Source: Monarcha castaneiventris obscurior (taxonomy: Eukaryota > Chordata > Aves > Passeriformes > Monarchidae). From it: a DNA stretch of 64,000 bases. Location: assembly GCA_026261815.1 (NCBI GenBank), contig JAMPIT010000379.1, positions 22,601,001 through 22,665,000 of the forward strand. The letters are read 5' to 3'. The position numbers were made by a program, and so were the translations under genes. Below the pieces are notes generated by a model that saw only the letters and a program-made list of their open reading frames with translations, made no database searches and had not been told where the DNA came from. Numbering within the stretch: the first letter of the stretch is position 1; each line of letters begins with the position of its first letter. Of this stretch, positions 49,401-61,336 are shown piece by piece.

Positions 49401-51214
49401 ACCAATCCTTTTGTCACTTTCAAGACCTAGAATTACTTCAGCTGGTACAAGATATCTCCAGATATGCATCATCCTGGACGGTGAAAAAGGCAGCAATTAG
49501 TGCTGCTACCAGCACTCTGAAAACAAATTAACCAGGGCTGAGTTCTATTAGTGATGGAAAGAGTCACTCTTTTGCCTCCACAGGACCCACAACCAAAAGA
49601 ATTTTTAGGATTTTGGATCTAACGTGATGTTAATGCACGCACACTGTGTATGCATATTTAACTGAGATCTAAAACACAAGGGTCCCTGCTAGTCCTCTGA
49701 ATGAGAACACACCGGAGCTGGCTCTGAATTCCCTTAGTTCAAGAAGCAGGAAACAGCAATAATACTAATTTTTTTTAATTAATCTTAGTTAACATCAATA
49801 TTCTTAATTGTACGAATATACTAAAAACCCCATTGCAAATAGTTTTACAGAAATGTCAGTATAAGTCTCCCTAAACTGTCCTTTGCTTCTACGCAACATC
49901 CCTCTTCCTCATCTTGGTCAATATGAGGTCCTATTTTGTTTCCCACGCTTTGTAGCTACTCCTTTGGCCTAAATTATTTTTACACATTCTGTGTGTGACT
50001 GCTGCTCTTTCCATAAACACAGCATACTGTGTTTTATCAGGACAACTGACTTTCCATTTAGATTAAGGAAAATGAGGAAATAAGAGACAAATAATCTCCA
50101 GAGACAGACAAAGCACAGTGTTTGTCACTTATTCTGACAGCAGGTGTCTTGAGCCAGTCTGCCCGAAATAAGAGGAAGGATAAGATCCCTCCCACTTGAA
50201 GACAAAGAAAACGAGCAGAGAACAGCATGAACATCTCACATATATAATGTAAAAAACTGTGAAAAGTTAAGTCTGTCAAGTTGTCCTGCCTTAGAGAAGT
50301 ATCCCACAGTACAGAATGAAATGTTCAGTGTGCAACCTGTAAATCTGAAATAGCTTCAGATGGGAAACCAGAGGGTGTTTTGGGGTGAGAAAAAAAGTGA
50401 GATGCATAGAGGTTATTTTAAAGAATGTGAAACTATCATGGAGATGTGCATTCCAATGGTGCAATATATACATCGCTTCTTTACAAGAAAGATCTTGGGG
50501 TAAAAAAGGAATTTCATCTATACCCCTTGATCTCCAACCAAGAGATTAGACAGTGCCCTGATTTTTGTCAAAACAAACTTGCTAAATTATGGGAAACATA
50601 TGCAGACACTGGTTACTAAACTGACAAAGTGTTGCTGTGGATTGTAGGACTAGAATTTAGGAGACTAAAGTCCACATCTTAACCTGCTAAATTAAAAAGT
50701 GTTCTATGAAGTCAGGAGGACTACAGGTCAAAAATGTGTACAAGGCTCAGCAATTATTCAAATACAAGGTTTAAATCACACATAATTTTCATTCTAGGAA
50801 TGGTTTCCATTGCAAACTAAACAGACAACTTGGAAGGAGCTTGACACTTATCAGCAAGTAATGTTTTAAAGTTAAAAAATACAGGGCTGAAGTGGAATGG
50901 TGGAAAATTAAGCGAATTTGACCTTGAAAGGGAAATGAAAAGCAAAACAAAGAAAGGTGCTATGAAGAATTGATACATTGTTGATGGAATAGGAAATAAA
51001 GACAGTTAAGTATCATCTAAATCTAAGTCTAAAACTGAGTTAATACTTTCCTGTAGTTCTCTGTGAGAAACCTTAGTGCATGCTAGACAGACATCATCAC
51101 AGCAGACATGGCTCTGAGACAGGTAGCTGCTTTTCTGCATTAGTGAGGGAACCGCCAGTCCACATTACACAAAACTTTATTTTATCAAATCAGCATCAAC
51201 GCCATATGACCAGA
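46407..51214. other. AT-rich noncoding sequence
   Basis: Single-copy AT-rich DNA with no gene recognised. It includes an inverted pair of GTTGCTAG/CTAGCAAC at 47815-47845 and a candidate conserved block at about 49140-49560, both discussed as findings. Open frames are short and without recognised domains. The stretch from about 50870 may contain further decayed LINE sequence leading into the LINE at 51215, but I cannot prove it. Confidence 0.55.
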
Positions 51215-52430
51215 TGAACAGGAATGTGGTGCTTGTGTTTAAGAAACAGGAAGATGTGTTCCAAATAAACTGCAGGCTCATATCTCTGATTACTGTAATA
51301 AAAAAGTCTTTGAAACATGTTTTAGAGATTATAATAAAGCTATAGATTTAAAAGAATAAAGGGATACGGTGAACCACACATTTTTTGAATGTTGTGTATG
51401 ATCTTTTCTAGATTTCTGCTCTTGTGAAATACTGGGTTTTCCTGTTTTTAGAGAATAATGATGCAGAAGAACTAATCTATTTCAGGAAAGTTTTTGATAT
51501 GATACTGCATCAGAATTTACTGATTCTAAAGCAGACAGATAAGGTGGACAAGAAATTGGTTTGTGTGGAGAAAAGACTCTTTCTTGTTTACACTGAAAGA
51601 GTAATTACCAGGATGGAGAAAGACTATTAGAGGGAGTTCCTCAAAGATCAGCCTTGTTACTAGACTGATCTAATATTTTCATTTATTATCTTGGCACATA
51701 TAAAAACATTTTAATGCCATTTTCTGATGACACAAAGTTTTTAGACTTTTTCAAAGTAAAGGTGGAGGAGACACAAAGAAGTGGGTTGACCTTGAAAGCT
51801 GGAGCAATAGTGATGGGACAAAGTATAGTAGTGCAAAGTCATGCACTTGCAGACTAATGAAAAAGATTCCTCTATGAACTGGAGGATTATCCAATTCATT
51901 GAAAATAACAAAGGAAAAAAACCCCATAACTGAGTTAATACAGAGCAGAGAGAATATAGGACATTAAAGAATGTATCTGTGGAAAAAATGAACATCCTAA
52001 TCTTAGAAAATAGTTTGAGGCATTTCTGAGAGAGATAAGGAAAACTACCTAGACTATCATGTGTAAATAAGCCACTCATGTTCACGAAAACACAATTTAA
52101 ACTACTTTTAAAAAGGGGAGATCTGTAGGTAGATAGCAAACCTATCTTATATGACCGAAAGAATTTAAGAAGTTCACTTTAGTAAGTGAAAGGTAAAAAG
52201 GAATGTGACTCATGTCCAGGAACAGAAAAAGCATTACACATTTTGTAAGGTAGTCAATACTTGATGGAAGCCTAAAATTAGAGCCATCAAAGGAATTACT
52301 TTCTAAAATATTCTTACAATATAAAAAAGTTTACCAGCTTAAAAATTCAGCATACACATAAGTTGTTGAAAAGACTTCATATCATAGAGGTACTTATAAG
52401 AGCAGGGGACTAGATGCCGTGAGCAGTACT
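51215..52430 (+). pseudogene. Ancient CR1-type LINE, reverse transcriptase pseudogene
   Basis: Translated fragments on the plus strand follow the order of a LINE reverse transcriptase. At about 51228-51296 there is VLVFKKQEDVFQINCRLISL, matching the family block 'VPVFKKGDxxDPGNYRPVSL'. At 51478-51528 there is YFRKVFDMILHQNLLIL, matching the catalytic box 'DFSKAFDxVxH', with the aspartate kept. At about 51723-51749 there is FSDDTKFLD, matching 'YADDTK', with both aspartates kept. Further on, GTGCAAAGTCATGCACTTGC near 51833 is a hallmark CR1 block. The blocks lie in different frames separated by stops, so no protein is made. Divergence is far greater than in the other CR1 copies here. The 3' limit near 52430 rests on a weak match (GCAGGGGACTAGATG). 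Confidence 0.75.
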
Positions 52431-52667
52431 TTGGTTTTGTGTTAATTGTATATGAAGGAAAGCTTGGGAAATCATCTTACTAAGGTGAAACTGATTTTGA
52501 AAGAAACTGGAGTTGCTGAAATCCTGCACAGACAGATCATTTGTAAAAATATATTCAAAGAATGCCCTTTAAAATTTTTAAGAACCTTCCAGTATAAAAT
52601 TAATAGGTCTTGATTACTTACACTAGCTCCCCATGTAGGGGTGTCTTAAGTTTCTGAGAGCATGATA

Positions 52668-52756
52668 TCATAGAGTCATAAAAACAAAGAATCATTTGGG
52701 TTGTAAGGGACCTTTAAAGATCATCTAGTTCAGCCCCTTTGCCATTGGCAGGGTTA
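52668..52756 (-). mobile_element. CR1 LINE 3'-end fragment, minus strand
   Basis: The plus strand reads ATCATAGAGTCATAAAAACA, then AATCATTTGGGTTGTAAGGG, then ACCTTTAAAGATCATCTAGT and TTGCCATTGGCAGGG. This is the reverse complement of the extreme CR1 3' end, including the degenerate ATTCTATG-type terminal repeats. Only about 90 bp remain, so the insertion was very strongly 5'-truncated. The sequence beyond 52756 does not continue the element. Confidence 0.88.
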
Positions 52757-55700
52757 TTTTTTTACTGGATCAAGTCCCTTCACTTCAATAAAGTCATTCC
52801 AATAAGAGAAAGATCACAAGAGATCAATGACATTTTGTTAGGTGCAGAAAATGTAACCAAACTGAAAAATTTAATTTAGTTGTTCCACAAAACAGAACAC
52901 TGGTAAGAATCTAGAAAGTTTTCTTGAGATACAGAAAGAAGGGGGGAAATATCTGTTCTCCATTTCCCATGCTGGAGAGCTTATGACAATATAGTTTTAA
53001 GTATTTCTTACTGAGGTTTAAACTGTAATTTTTAATGGTAAAAGTAGTTGAATACTGGAAGAAATTAGCCTAGAGTTTTGCAGAGTCTCCTTTACTGGTA
53101 TATCTTTAAGAAGAGGGGCAAAACCAACATCTGCCAGAAAAAAACACAGCTATAAAAAATCCTGGAAATGTAAGGAAGCACAAACCTGAGGTTTTATGAC
53201 TCTTCAGAACTGATATTACTTTCTTTACCGCTACTTTCAGACTTTGAGATGTATATTTTAAAAAACATTTTCACGTTAGTATTCTGCAGAGTAGATATGG
53301 CCAAATAAGATTAAAAGAGATTTTCTGAAAACTGATAATTTTCCATTGTGAAACATCATTTATCCTGTATTATGATAAGAACCAAACTACAAATTAAATA
53401 AATGTAAGCTTATTATACCATCTTATTTTATATATGATTATTTTGTACAGATGGATGATACAACTTAAAATGGAAACCATTAAATTTGTAGAATGATCAC
53501 AAAGAGATGGCAATAGCAGGCTGTCTTTGTTCACTGAAATTGTCCATCTCATGTAATCTCACTATCTCCTATCCTTCCTTCTGCACATAATGTTATTGTT
53601 AAAGTTTTTTGCTTATATCCTAAATGTTGAAAATATGAAAGGTACCAACACTGAAGAGGTAATTGCATGAGTTCCAAGTTATTTACAGAGACATTGATAC
53701 AGAAATTATTACTGGAATAATAGTAGTTGCCTGTATTCCCTTTCAAGTGTCTCAGAATAAACACTGAATACATTTAGTATTTTGTCTCTAGAGATAAAGT
53801 AATTTTTGTCTTGCTTAACAAGAATTAAAAATATTCTGTTAATGTTTATTGTAATCCTACTTTGTACTACAATTATCCAAGCTTTTTAAAAAAAAAGAAA
53901 TAAATGCTTGTGAATCAAAGGCAGCAATTATCAATGTACACGACACTTGTTAGATTTTCAGGCATAGTTTATTTTGTCTCTAAAAGTGTACCAAGAAAAG
54001 CAAATGCCTCAATTAGTCAATCAATGCACTTACTCAATTGTCCCTGAACTTCAATGCACTTACTCAATTGTCCCTGAACTTCACTGGAAGAATAAAATGC
54101 AATCACGGAAGCTACAGTATGTGTCTGATGGTCTCAGCCTAGACTAAATCATTGTTTCTTATTAATTTCTATGATGTTTCATACCTGAAATATATAACTT
54201 GGCATCTTTGTTTCGTTATTCTTCAGTACTCTAGTCCTCTGACTCCAGACAGTAACATCCATTCACATATCTCTAAGAGGCTAATTTGTCCATGTGTGCT
54301 TTTGGCAAAATACTCCCAAACAGATGAACAGATTTTCGGAAGTGAATTGTTAATTGACATTGTGTAACTGGGGATATTGCTTATTGGGTAAAAAGTCTGA
54401 AATGGCTTGTCTATTTGATATGTTAAGATCAAACTGTACCAAAAATGCTTATAGCTAATTAAAGTAAAGTAGCACTTTTCCATTACAGAGATTTCTCTAC
54501 TTCTCTCAATTTATTTTTTTAAAGTTCAATGCATTGAAATGAACAGAAAGACTCCAATTGTTGGGAAGATGATTGTTCATAGCCTTGTCAATTGATATAA
54601 TCTTTTTCTTTCTCTTTCATCTTTTCAAGTGTCAGACCATGCAGATTATTTAGCTGGAGTATTTCATTTTTCAACATTTAATCTTTCTATTTTTTTATCC
54701 TTCTTTGATTTTTTCTTTCACTTCTTAAATTCAAAGGTTCATTCATGTTAAAAAACAGCCTTGCACTGCACCATACATATTGTTTAACTTCCAGTCCAAT
54801 TTTCTAAATCTGTTCATTTTATTTGGCTCCCAGTTCCAAGTCTCCTACCTATCGCCATACACATTTTTTGGTGTTTTCTTTTTTTTTTTTTCTTTTAACA
54901 AGGTTCTCTAACACTCCAAATTAGACTGCAAAATCCCCAGTGTTAAAATTGTATTTAATCTCTCTTATTTTAAATACACTCTGCTGACCTGATGCTTGGT
55001 ACTGCGTGGGGATTTGGAGAGAAAGTCATTAGTGTTACAGTGTAACAAACACTAAACTGGATGCTCACGTTCTGTGAATGAAATTCATGTCGAGGGATGA
55101 GCATCTCCAGAACAATCCATGAGCAACAGAAAAGTCTCTGAAGCCCTCACAAAGCAGCTGATGGCATAGGTAAGCACTTACACAGCTGCTTTTCTTTGGC
55201 ATAAATCTATTTTTACTTATGCAAAGTTCTACAAATTATGCACTACTTTACCCTCAGCAGAGATACATTGATGTAAATAATTACAACTACATCTATTTCA
55301 GTGCCAGTGTGAAAGACAAATATGCATCACAAAATTCCCTCAGATTTAGCAAGGAGAATTCATTTAACCTTTGTTTGCCTGTAAAATATTTCAATGCAGA
55401 TTATGACTAAAGCATATATTAACTGTTTGTGTAGCACTCCAAGTCATAGCTCACTAAAGAATTTCCAGTGTAAAAAATTCTAAATTCAATAGTTAAAATT
55501 TGTCAGTCAATAAATTACAAGGTCATAATGCTGTTATCATATTTTATCTGCATTTTTTTTGTTTTGCTTTCAGCCGCATTTCAATAAATTATTACATTTA
55601 CAAACTACCTTCAAGATATCTCTTTAAGTTAAACCTCACTATGTGGCAGATGATGCATGTTGGAAACCTTTCTGGAGGTTTAGTCCAGTCAATCAGGGAG

Positions 55701-55914
55701 CTAATGCAGAATGTGGATTTTTTTCTTAACGTGTGGCACACTGCCCTCATATGCACAGGTGCTCTGTAGCTTGCACAGACAATCAGCAGGTTGCTCTGTG
55801 CAATTCAGGACATTGTTTTTAACTTCAGTAATTCTAAATAATTCCTACACTGAAGATAGGGATAGTACTGTCAACTCTCTGGGAAGGTGATCTGAGTAGT
55901 GAATTAATCACAGA
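52757..55914. other. AT-rich noncoding sequence
   Basis: No gene or transposon recognised. It contains one exact 30 bp tandem duplication (54021-54080, listed separately) and a T13 run at 54879-54891. Coding potential is poor in all frames. Confidence 0.6.
54021..54080. repeat. Exact 30 bp tandem duplication
   Basis: A 30 bp unit starting TCAATGCACTTACTCAATTG occurs twice back to back (54021-54050 and 54051-54080) with no difference. The lack of any mutation points to a recent event or ongoing length variation. It could also be an assembly artefact. Confidence 0.95.
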
Positions 55915-56640
55915 ATCAAGGCACTTGGCCTTGATGGACTTCATGAGGTTCACACAGTCCCACCTCTCAGGCCTGTTAAGATGCATCCCTTCTTGTGTTT
56001 AAAACAACAACACACAGATTGGTGTCATACACAAACTTGCTGAGGATGAGCTCAGTCCCACTGTCCATGTCAACAACAAATATGTTAAACAGCATCTTTC
56101 CCAATACTGGTCCCTGAGGAATGTGTCTCCACTTGGATATCAGGCTGTTGGCTGCAACCCTTTGAGTGTGAGCATCCAGCCAATTCCTTATCCACCAAAA
56201 GGTCCATCCATCGATTGAGTATTTCTCCAGTTTAGAAGCAAGAATATCATGTGGGACACGCTCAAATGCCTTACACAACTCCAGGTTGGTAATATTAGTC
56301 ACTCTGCCCTGATCCATCTCTTCTGTAATCACATCAGAAAAGGCCACCAAGTTTGTGGGGCATAATTTGCTCTTAGTGCAGCCATGTTGGCTGTCATCAG
56401 TCACCTCCTTATTCTCCATGTGCCTTAGCATAGCTTCCAGGAAGATCTGGTCCATGATATTGTTGGGCACCAAGATGAGACTGACATGATGGATAATGGA
56501 TTAGACACTTCCTCTGCCAGTTCCCTCCGTACCTGTGGATGAAACCCATTAGGTCCCATGGACCTGTGCACCTTCAGGTTTCTCAGATGGCCTTGAACTT
56601 GGTCATCTCCTTCTGCCATGGATCCAGAGTCAAACAAGTA
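55915..56640 (-). pseudogene. CR1 LINE reverse transcriptase fragment, minus strand
   Basis: The minus strand encodes a broken piece of CR1 reverse transcriptase, the enzyme that copies the element into the genome. The frame 55976-56473 (165 codons) holds ITEEMDQGRVTNITNLELCK (residues 49-68), the catalytic box KAFERVPHDIL (68-78), WWIRNWLD (93-100), IPQGPVLG (118-125) and KFVYDTNL (146-153). Both catalytic boxes are damaged: KAFD reads KAFE, and the FADD box reads FVYD. An upstream frame (56425-56637) continues with HLRNLKVHRSMGPNGFHPQV, so a frameshift separates them. It is truncated at both ends and lacks the endonuclease and the 3' end. It belongs to a CR1 copy not joined to any other here. 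Confidence 0.9.
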
Positions 56641-57776
56641 GGGTTCACTGCTAATAAATCAAGTTGACATTTGTGCTAACGGTGGTCTCAGGATTTCCAA
56701 TCAGCTCAAAGCTAGATTGTGTGTGCCCATAGACTGTTATTTACTATGTTGCACCAACATAATATTACCTGTGTTGTGAAAAGTTCATTGGCAATCAGCC
56801 ATTTTAGCCACAAAAAAGATTTTTTTTTTTTTTTTTTTCACTCAACACAAAGCTGTAGAGTAGAAGCACTGGGACTAGAAGTTTGCTGAAGGAGAGGGAG
56901 TGCTACTGACCCGTCCTCTGGAAGGCAAATTTCTGGTTCTTTCTGTGGGCATTAATACCTGAAGCAAAGTTCATTTTGTAGACATTTAAAGGATGGTAAG
57001 TGCTATATTTAATGTGTAAGGGCTTTCACAGTATCTTTAGTCTTGCTAAAAACAAGACTGCATTGTTAACCCAGAACTGAAAGCATGTCTTGAACCGACT
57101 CTGGCTGTGACTGTGGCTTACTTACATGCAAAATTACTGCACAGGAGGCACATTCCTCTGTAGCAGGGTGGAGTGTGGGATGTAATTTGGGAAATCTAAA
57201 TTACATTTTTGCTTGACATAATTCCCCTGAAAAGGTTATCGATCTCCACTAACTATAAAGTCTTAAGGAGACTGAACTGGAGCAGCTGAATGCTGTTTTA
57301 TGAACAATCTTCTAGCTCCATCTGTGTGCATCTTCAGCAGGGCAGACCTATTGGAGTGGGGGTTACCAACCTGTACTGAAGCTGAGGAGCCAAATTAGCA
57401 CAAGACTAAGTCCAGACTGCCAGGGCCACAGTCAGAGCAGAGCCCTGCATTGCCATGGCTGCACAGTGTGGGAGCTGCTTGGTGCCTTGCTGGGGATGGG
57501 TGAGGGTGGCTGAACTCCAGGGCTGTCTATAGCCATGTCCATGACTCTATAGCTGTGCCCTTGCATGTCAGAAGTGCATTCTCACATTTGATGTAACGTA
57601 GGCAGGAGCTTCATTACACTGTCAAATACAATTAACAAGAGATGGGAAAAGTGGATACTGAGCATATCCTGATAATTGCTTTATCTTCAGAAACTGTGTG
57701 AGGGCACAGGAGAAGAGAAAGGACTACTTATTTGAATGATGTTCACATTTGCTTCTTGTCCAAAGGTGTGTCACTA
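56641..57776. other. Noncoding sequence, partly GC-richer
   Basis: AT-rich at first, with a T19 run at 56820-56838. A GC-richer patch at about 57330-57560 has repeated CTATAG/GCCATG words (GTCTATAGCCATGTCCATGA, then CTCTATAGCTG). I could not assign the patch to a family. No gene recognised. Confidence 0.5.
56820..56838. repeat. T19 homopolymer
   Basis: Nineteen consecutive T residues. No retroposon body is recognisable beside it on either strand. Confidence 0.9.
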
Positions 57777-57922
57777 AATCACAGAATCACAGAATGGGCC
57801 AGGTTGGAAAGGACCACAGTCATCATCTGGTCCAACCTTCAAGCAGGGTCACCCCCGAGCATATGGCACAGGATTTTATCCAGACACATATGGATATTGC
57901 CAGTGAAGCAACTCCACAACTT
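57777..57922 (-). mobile_element. CR1 LINE 3'-end fragment, minus strand
   Basis: The plus strand starts with AATCACAGAATCACAGAATG, the doubled 8 bp terminal repeat typical of CR1, then AGGTTGGAAAGGACCACAGT, CATCATCTGGTCCAACCTTC, AGCAGGGTCACCCCCGAGCA and AAGCAACTCCACAACTTAA. It is a 5'-truncated copy of about 145 bp of the 3' untranslated region. The open frames spanning it (57732-58025 and 57749-57964) are accidental. Confidence 0.92.
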
Positions 57923-60900
57923 AATTTATTTTCTCCAAATATTTTGTTCTTTAAACTGCATTAATAAAGTGATACAGCAGTATTTCTGGAAGTTCAGAGG
58001 TCATGTATTTGGAATACAACAATAATACTAATAATACTAGAAAGCTTTACAAAAAAAAATTTGTTAATATACCTGTAACACACATACCATTTATAGTACT
58101 TAGATGGACTGCTTCAACATTAATTATATAATATTTGCAGCAATGAGAAAAGGTTGCTAAATTTACTGTTCTGTTACTCAGATGTATGCATGTCAAAGGC
58201 ATAAGGAAGCAATTTGAAACTGATGAATAGAAATTTTTTTTGATGTGTACTGAATATGCAGGATATTTTTTGAACACCAACTGTTGTCTCATCCAGCATC
58301 ACGTTCAATGGGTGGTTTTTTTACTGCTATGCATTTTTCTTCCAGGAACCACATCAGCTTGGTGGTAATTGATCACTGTTTTCCTTCTTTTAAAGCATAT
58401 CTAAATTTTTAATAGAAAGTTATTTTTCATTTTACAAAATCTGGTTATAACATGCTAAATTAATGCCAAAGGCCAACATTTAATTATGGTGTGCTGCTAG
58501 CAGCATCTCTGATGTGGTACTGGAAAATAGTAATATTTTTATGGCTTAGTTTCTTGTGAGATTTTGGAATCAACTTTATCTGTCAAAAAGTAATTTAAGT
58601 GTTGTTGCTAACAATTGTGAGCTCCTGGCTAAAAAAATTACTAGTTTATTTAGTGCTTTGTAAAGAATTAAATGCTGCATCTAGAAAATGTGGAACATCT
58701 GTAGCTTTCAGAATTCATTATTTTATGTTACCATATTTCCTACTTTTCTAAAGTCTCACCTACACAAATCCGTATTCTGCAAGTGAAACTCAACTGTCCT
58801 CACAACTTTCATTCCTGGATGCAAGTCTTACCAAACAGTGAAATAGCTATGCTAAAAATGGGCTAGTCATCACCGTTTCAGAGAAAAGCTTGATAAAATA
58901 ATATTTAAGAATGTGGAATAGCAATAAAGGTAGCACCAATGTTTTTAATAAAAAAAATACAATGACATTTTGGTTTTAAATTGCGGTGTTTATTTTCCTT
59001 AATCTAATACTTTTGGCCAGGCAATGAACAGTGTAGCATCTTTTAAAAGGGATAGAAATTGTAGAAATTTCCTTCCAAAAATTTTTTCTGTTCAAATGGG
59101 TCTGTGCTGGCTTTAAAAGCTTATCTCTTCCAGAGCTGCAGGGAAAAGTCAGGACATTTTATATCATTAGAATCTGCATTCTAATCTTCTCAGAGAGAAT
59201 CAGAACACTGCTTCCTGGAGAGACCAAGATTTCAAAATATTAAAGCCATGAATTATTTTTCAATGCAAAAAACAAAAAATGCCTATGTATAAAACATTTG
59301 AAAGGTATGTGTTCTGCATGCATAGAAAACAAGTGCAAAGTTATAAAAATTTTATTGATGCTTTTTTGGGGAAGATTTGCATAGCTTGTAGCTTATCCAC
59401 CTCAAAACTTCCGTTCGTAATCTTTTACTATATGCAGTGCTATCTTGTATTTTGTAGTCATGAATCATAAAAGGCATTGAGATGGAAGTGACAAATTTCT
59501 AAGTCACATGGAAACTATAGTCCTCATGCCACTTGCTCACCTCATTTTCACTCTGCTAGTATATCTATCTCAGGTTAAACTCTGAACATTTCACAGCTCT
59601 CAAAAGCTTCAAACAGCTCCCACTTTTGACTCTCAAGAGCAGGATGTTGTGAAAAAACAACATTCCTCTTGAACAAATGTGGAATTTTTTTCCTTACCAC
59701 TGAGTTCCAAACTTGAGCTTTCCCAAAATCTTGGGCAGAGAGACCTTGTTCCAGGAACACTTTCTTTTTATCACTAATGTAAAACCAGTTGAACTGAGGA
59801 TACTTGTAATAGAAAATATCTGAAAGTTACCAATTTTTTTCCATGTTAGTGGAAATATTCAAATATGCAAATACGCAAATGCAAATTACATATGCATGGT
59901 GGTAGAAATATTAATTTAACTATGGCACTCAAGTAATTTCCATGTACCATACTTTGCTTTGTGGCACAGCTGTTAGACTTGGTGTGAAAGCGTTTCATTA
60001 TGATGTTGCATTGCAAGAAACCCTCCAATGACTTATTCAGTCCTCCATTTTTCAAGTCATGAATTTTATGAAGATGTAGGATCCAGAATGACTGATTTTA
60101 CAACCTAAAGGTAGAGATCAGATTCTTTTTATGACAGGAAAACATCTAAAATGAGATGTTTTACAGACCTCTTGCTCTGTTTGTGTTGGAAGCTGAACTA
60201 TTTGTTGTTTGTTCAAACTGTTTTGCCTTTTAACTAGCACAGTGTAATCATTGAAACATGAGGATTTAGAAATATCCCAGCTCATAAATGGTTCCTCACA
60301 TTTATTTCAGAGCAAGCTATCAAGTTTTCAGAAAAAATGACTTGTGTTCATCTTGAGAACCTTAGTACAGATAAGACGATAAAATTTCAGTTAGTATTGC
60401 CACATTGAACTTCATAAATGGCACTTAGGTACATAAACTTGTTCTAAATCTTGTATGTAATAAAAGGGAAATTCAACTTGAAAAAAAAAAAACACAGAAG
60501 TAATTTTTCTCCTGTGTAATCTTGTTTTCTTTATGGAAAAGATGTTACCGTATTTGGAAAATCAACATAAAACTGGCAGATTTATGTGGGCTTTAGATTA
60601 TATATAGACATTTAACTTTCTACGCAGAGGTGAATTTCCCTCTGTGGTAAATAAATAATATCTCCCATGTCAGCTTGATATGTGCCTAGCACAGAAAAGA
60701 GTCGATTCTGATTAATGACTGCAATATTATTTGTTTCATTTTATTTTTGCAGCTAATCAAATCATATAAATATATTGTACTGTTCTCTTCTGAATCACAG
60801 AAGGTGATTCACACCAAAAGAAATTGTTTTATTTTCATAACCATTATGTCAAATAAAATGGTAAAATCACAAGCATTGTTGGTTAACATGTGCTGTCAGA

Positions 60901-61328
60901 CTATTAATTTAAAAAAAAAATAATATTTAGCTTAATATCCAAAATGTGTTGAAACACTATATCATCTAATGAATGAAATAGAGTAGTTCAGGAAAGTCTA
61001 TCTGTTTTTTGGGATATGCAGACACGCTTTCACGTCTGTTTCTCTAGTATCCTCCCATCTTTGTGATATACACAGTATGATCCTTTCAATAATCCTGCCC
61101 CGAAGAAAAAATACGTAAACTTGTAAGGCAGATGTGACTTGCACAGTTTCTCCTCTAACACTAATGCTATGCTCCCTCTTCACAATGAGGACATGATCAC
61201 AGAGGCACAGAGGTCTTGGCCGATTCATTAAGTCAGTGGAGAGTTTGTAGGGTCCAGGCTGTGCTAGCATAGTGTGTCCACACTATTTGGATAATTCCAA
61301 GCAATGAATGCTCAGGTTATGTCTCTTC

Positions 61329-61336
61329 TGACGTCA
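61329..61336. promoter_or_regulatory. Perfect CRE octamer
   Basis: TGACGTCA, identical to the site at 22625-22632, again in CpG-poor DNA. It sits just before a purine-rich, GC-richer stretch. Binding is not shown by sequence alone. Confidence 0.3.

Noticed and set aside
51741..52139. 132-codon minus-strand frame
   Set aside because: It is antisense to the ancient plus-strand LINE, whose reverse transcriptase blocks identify the true strand.
58310..58410. Splice-acceptor-like TTTTTCTTCCAG followed by a short open frame
   Set aside because: The open frame is only about 20 codons and ends in a stop without a donor site.
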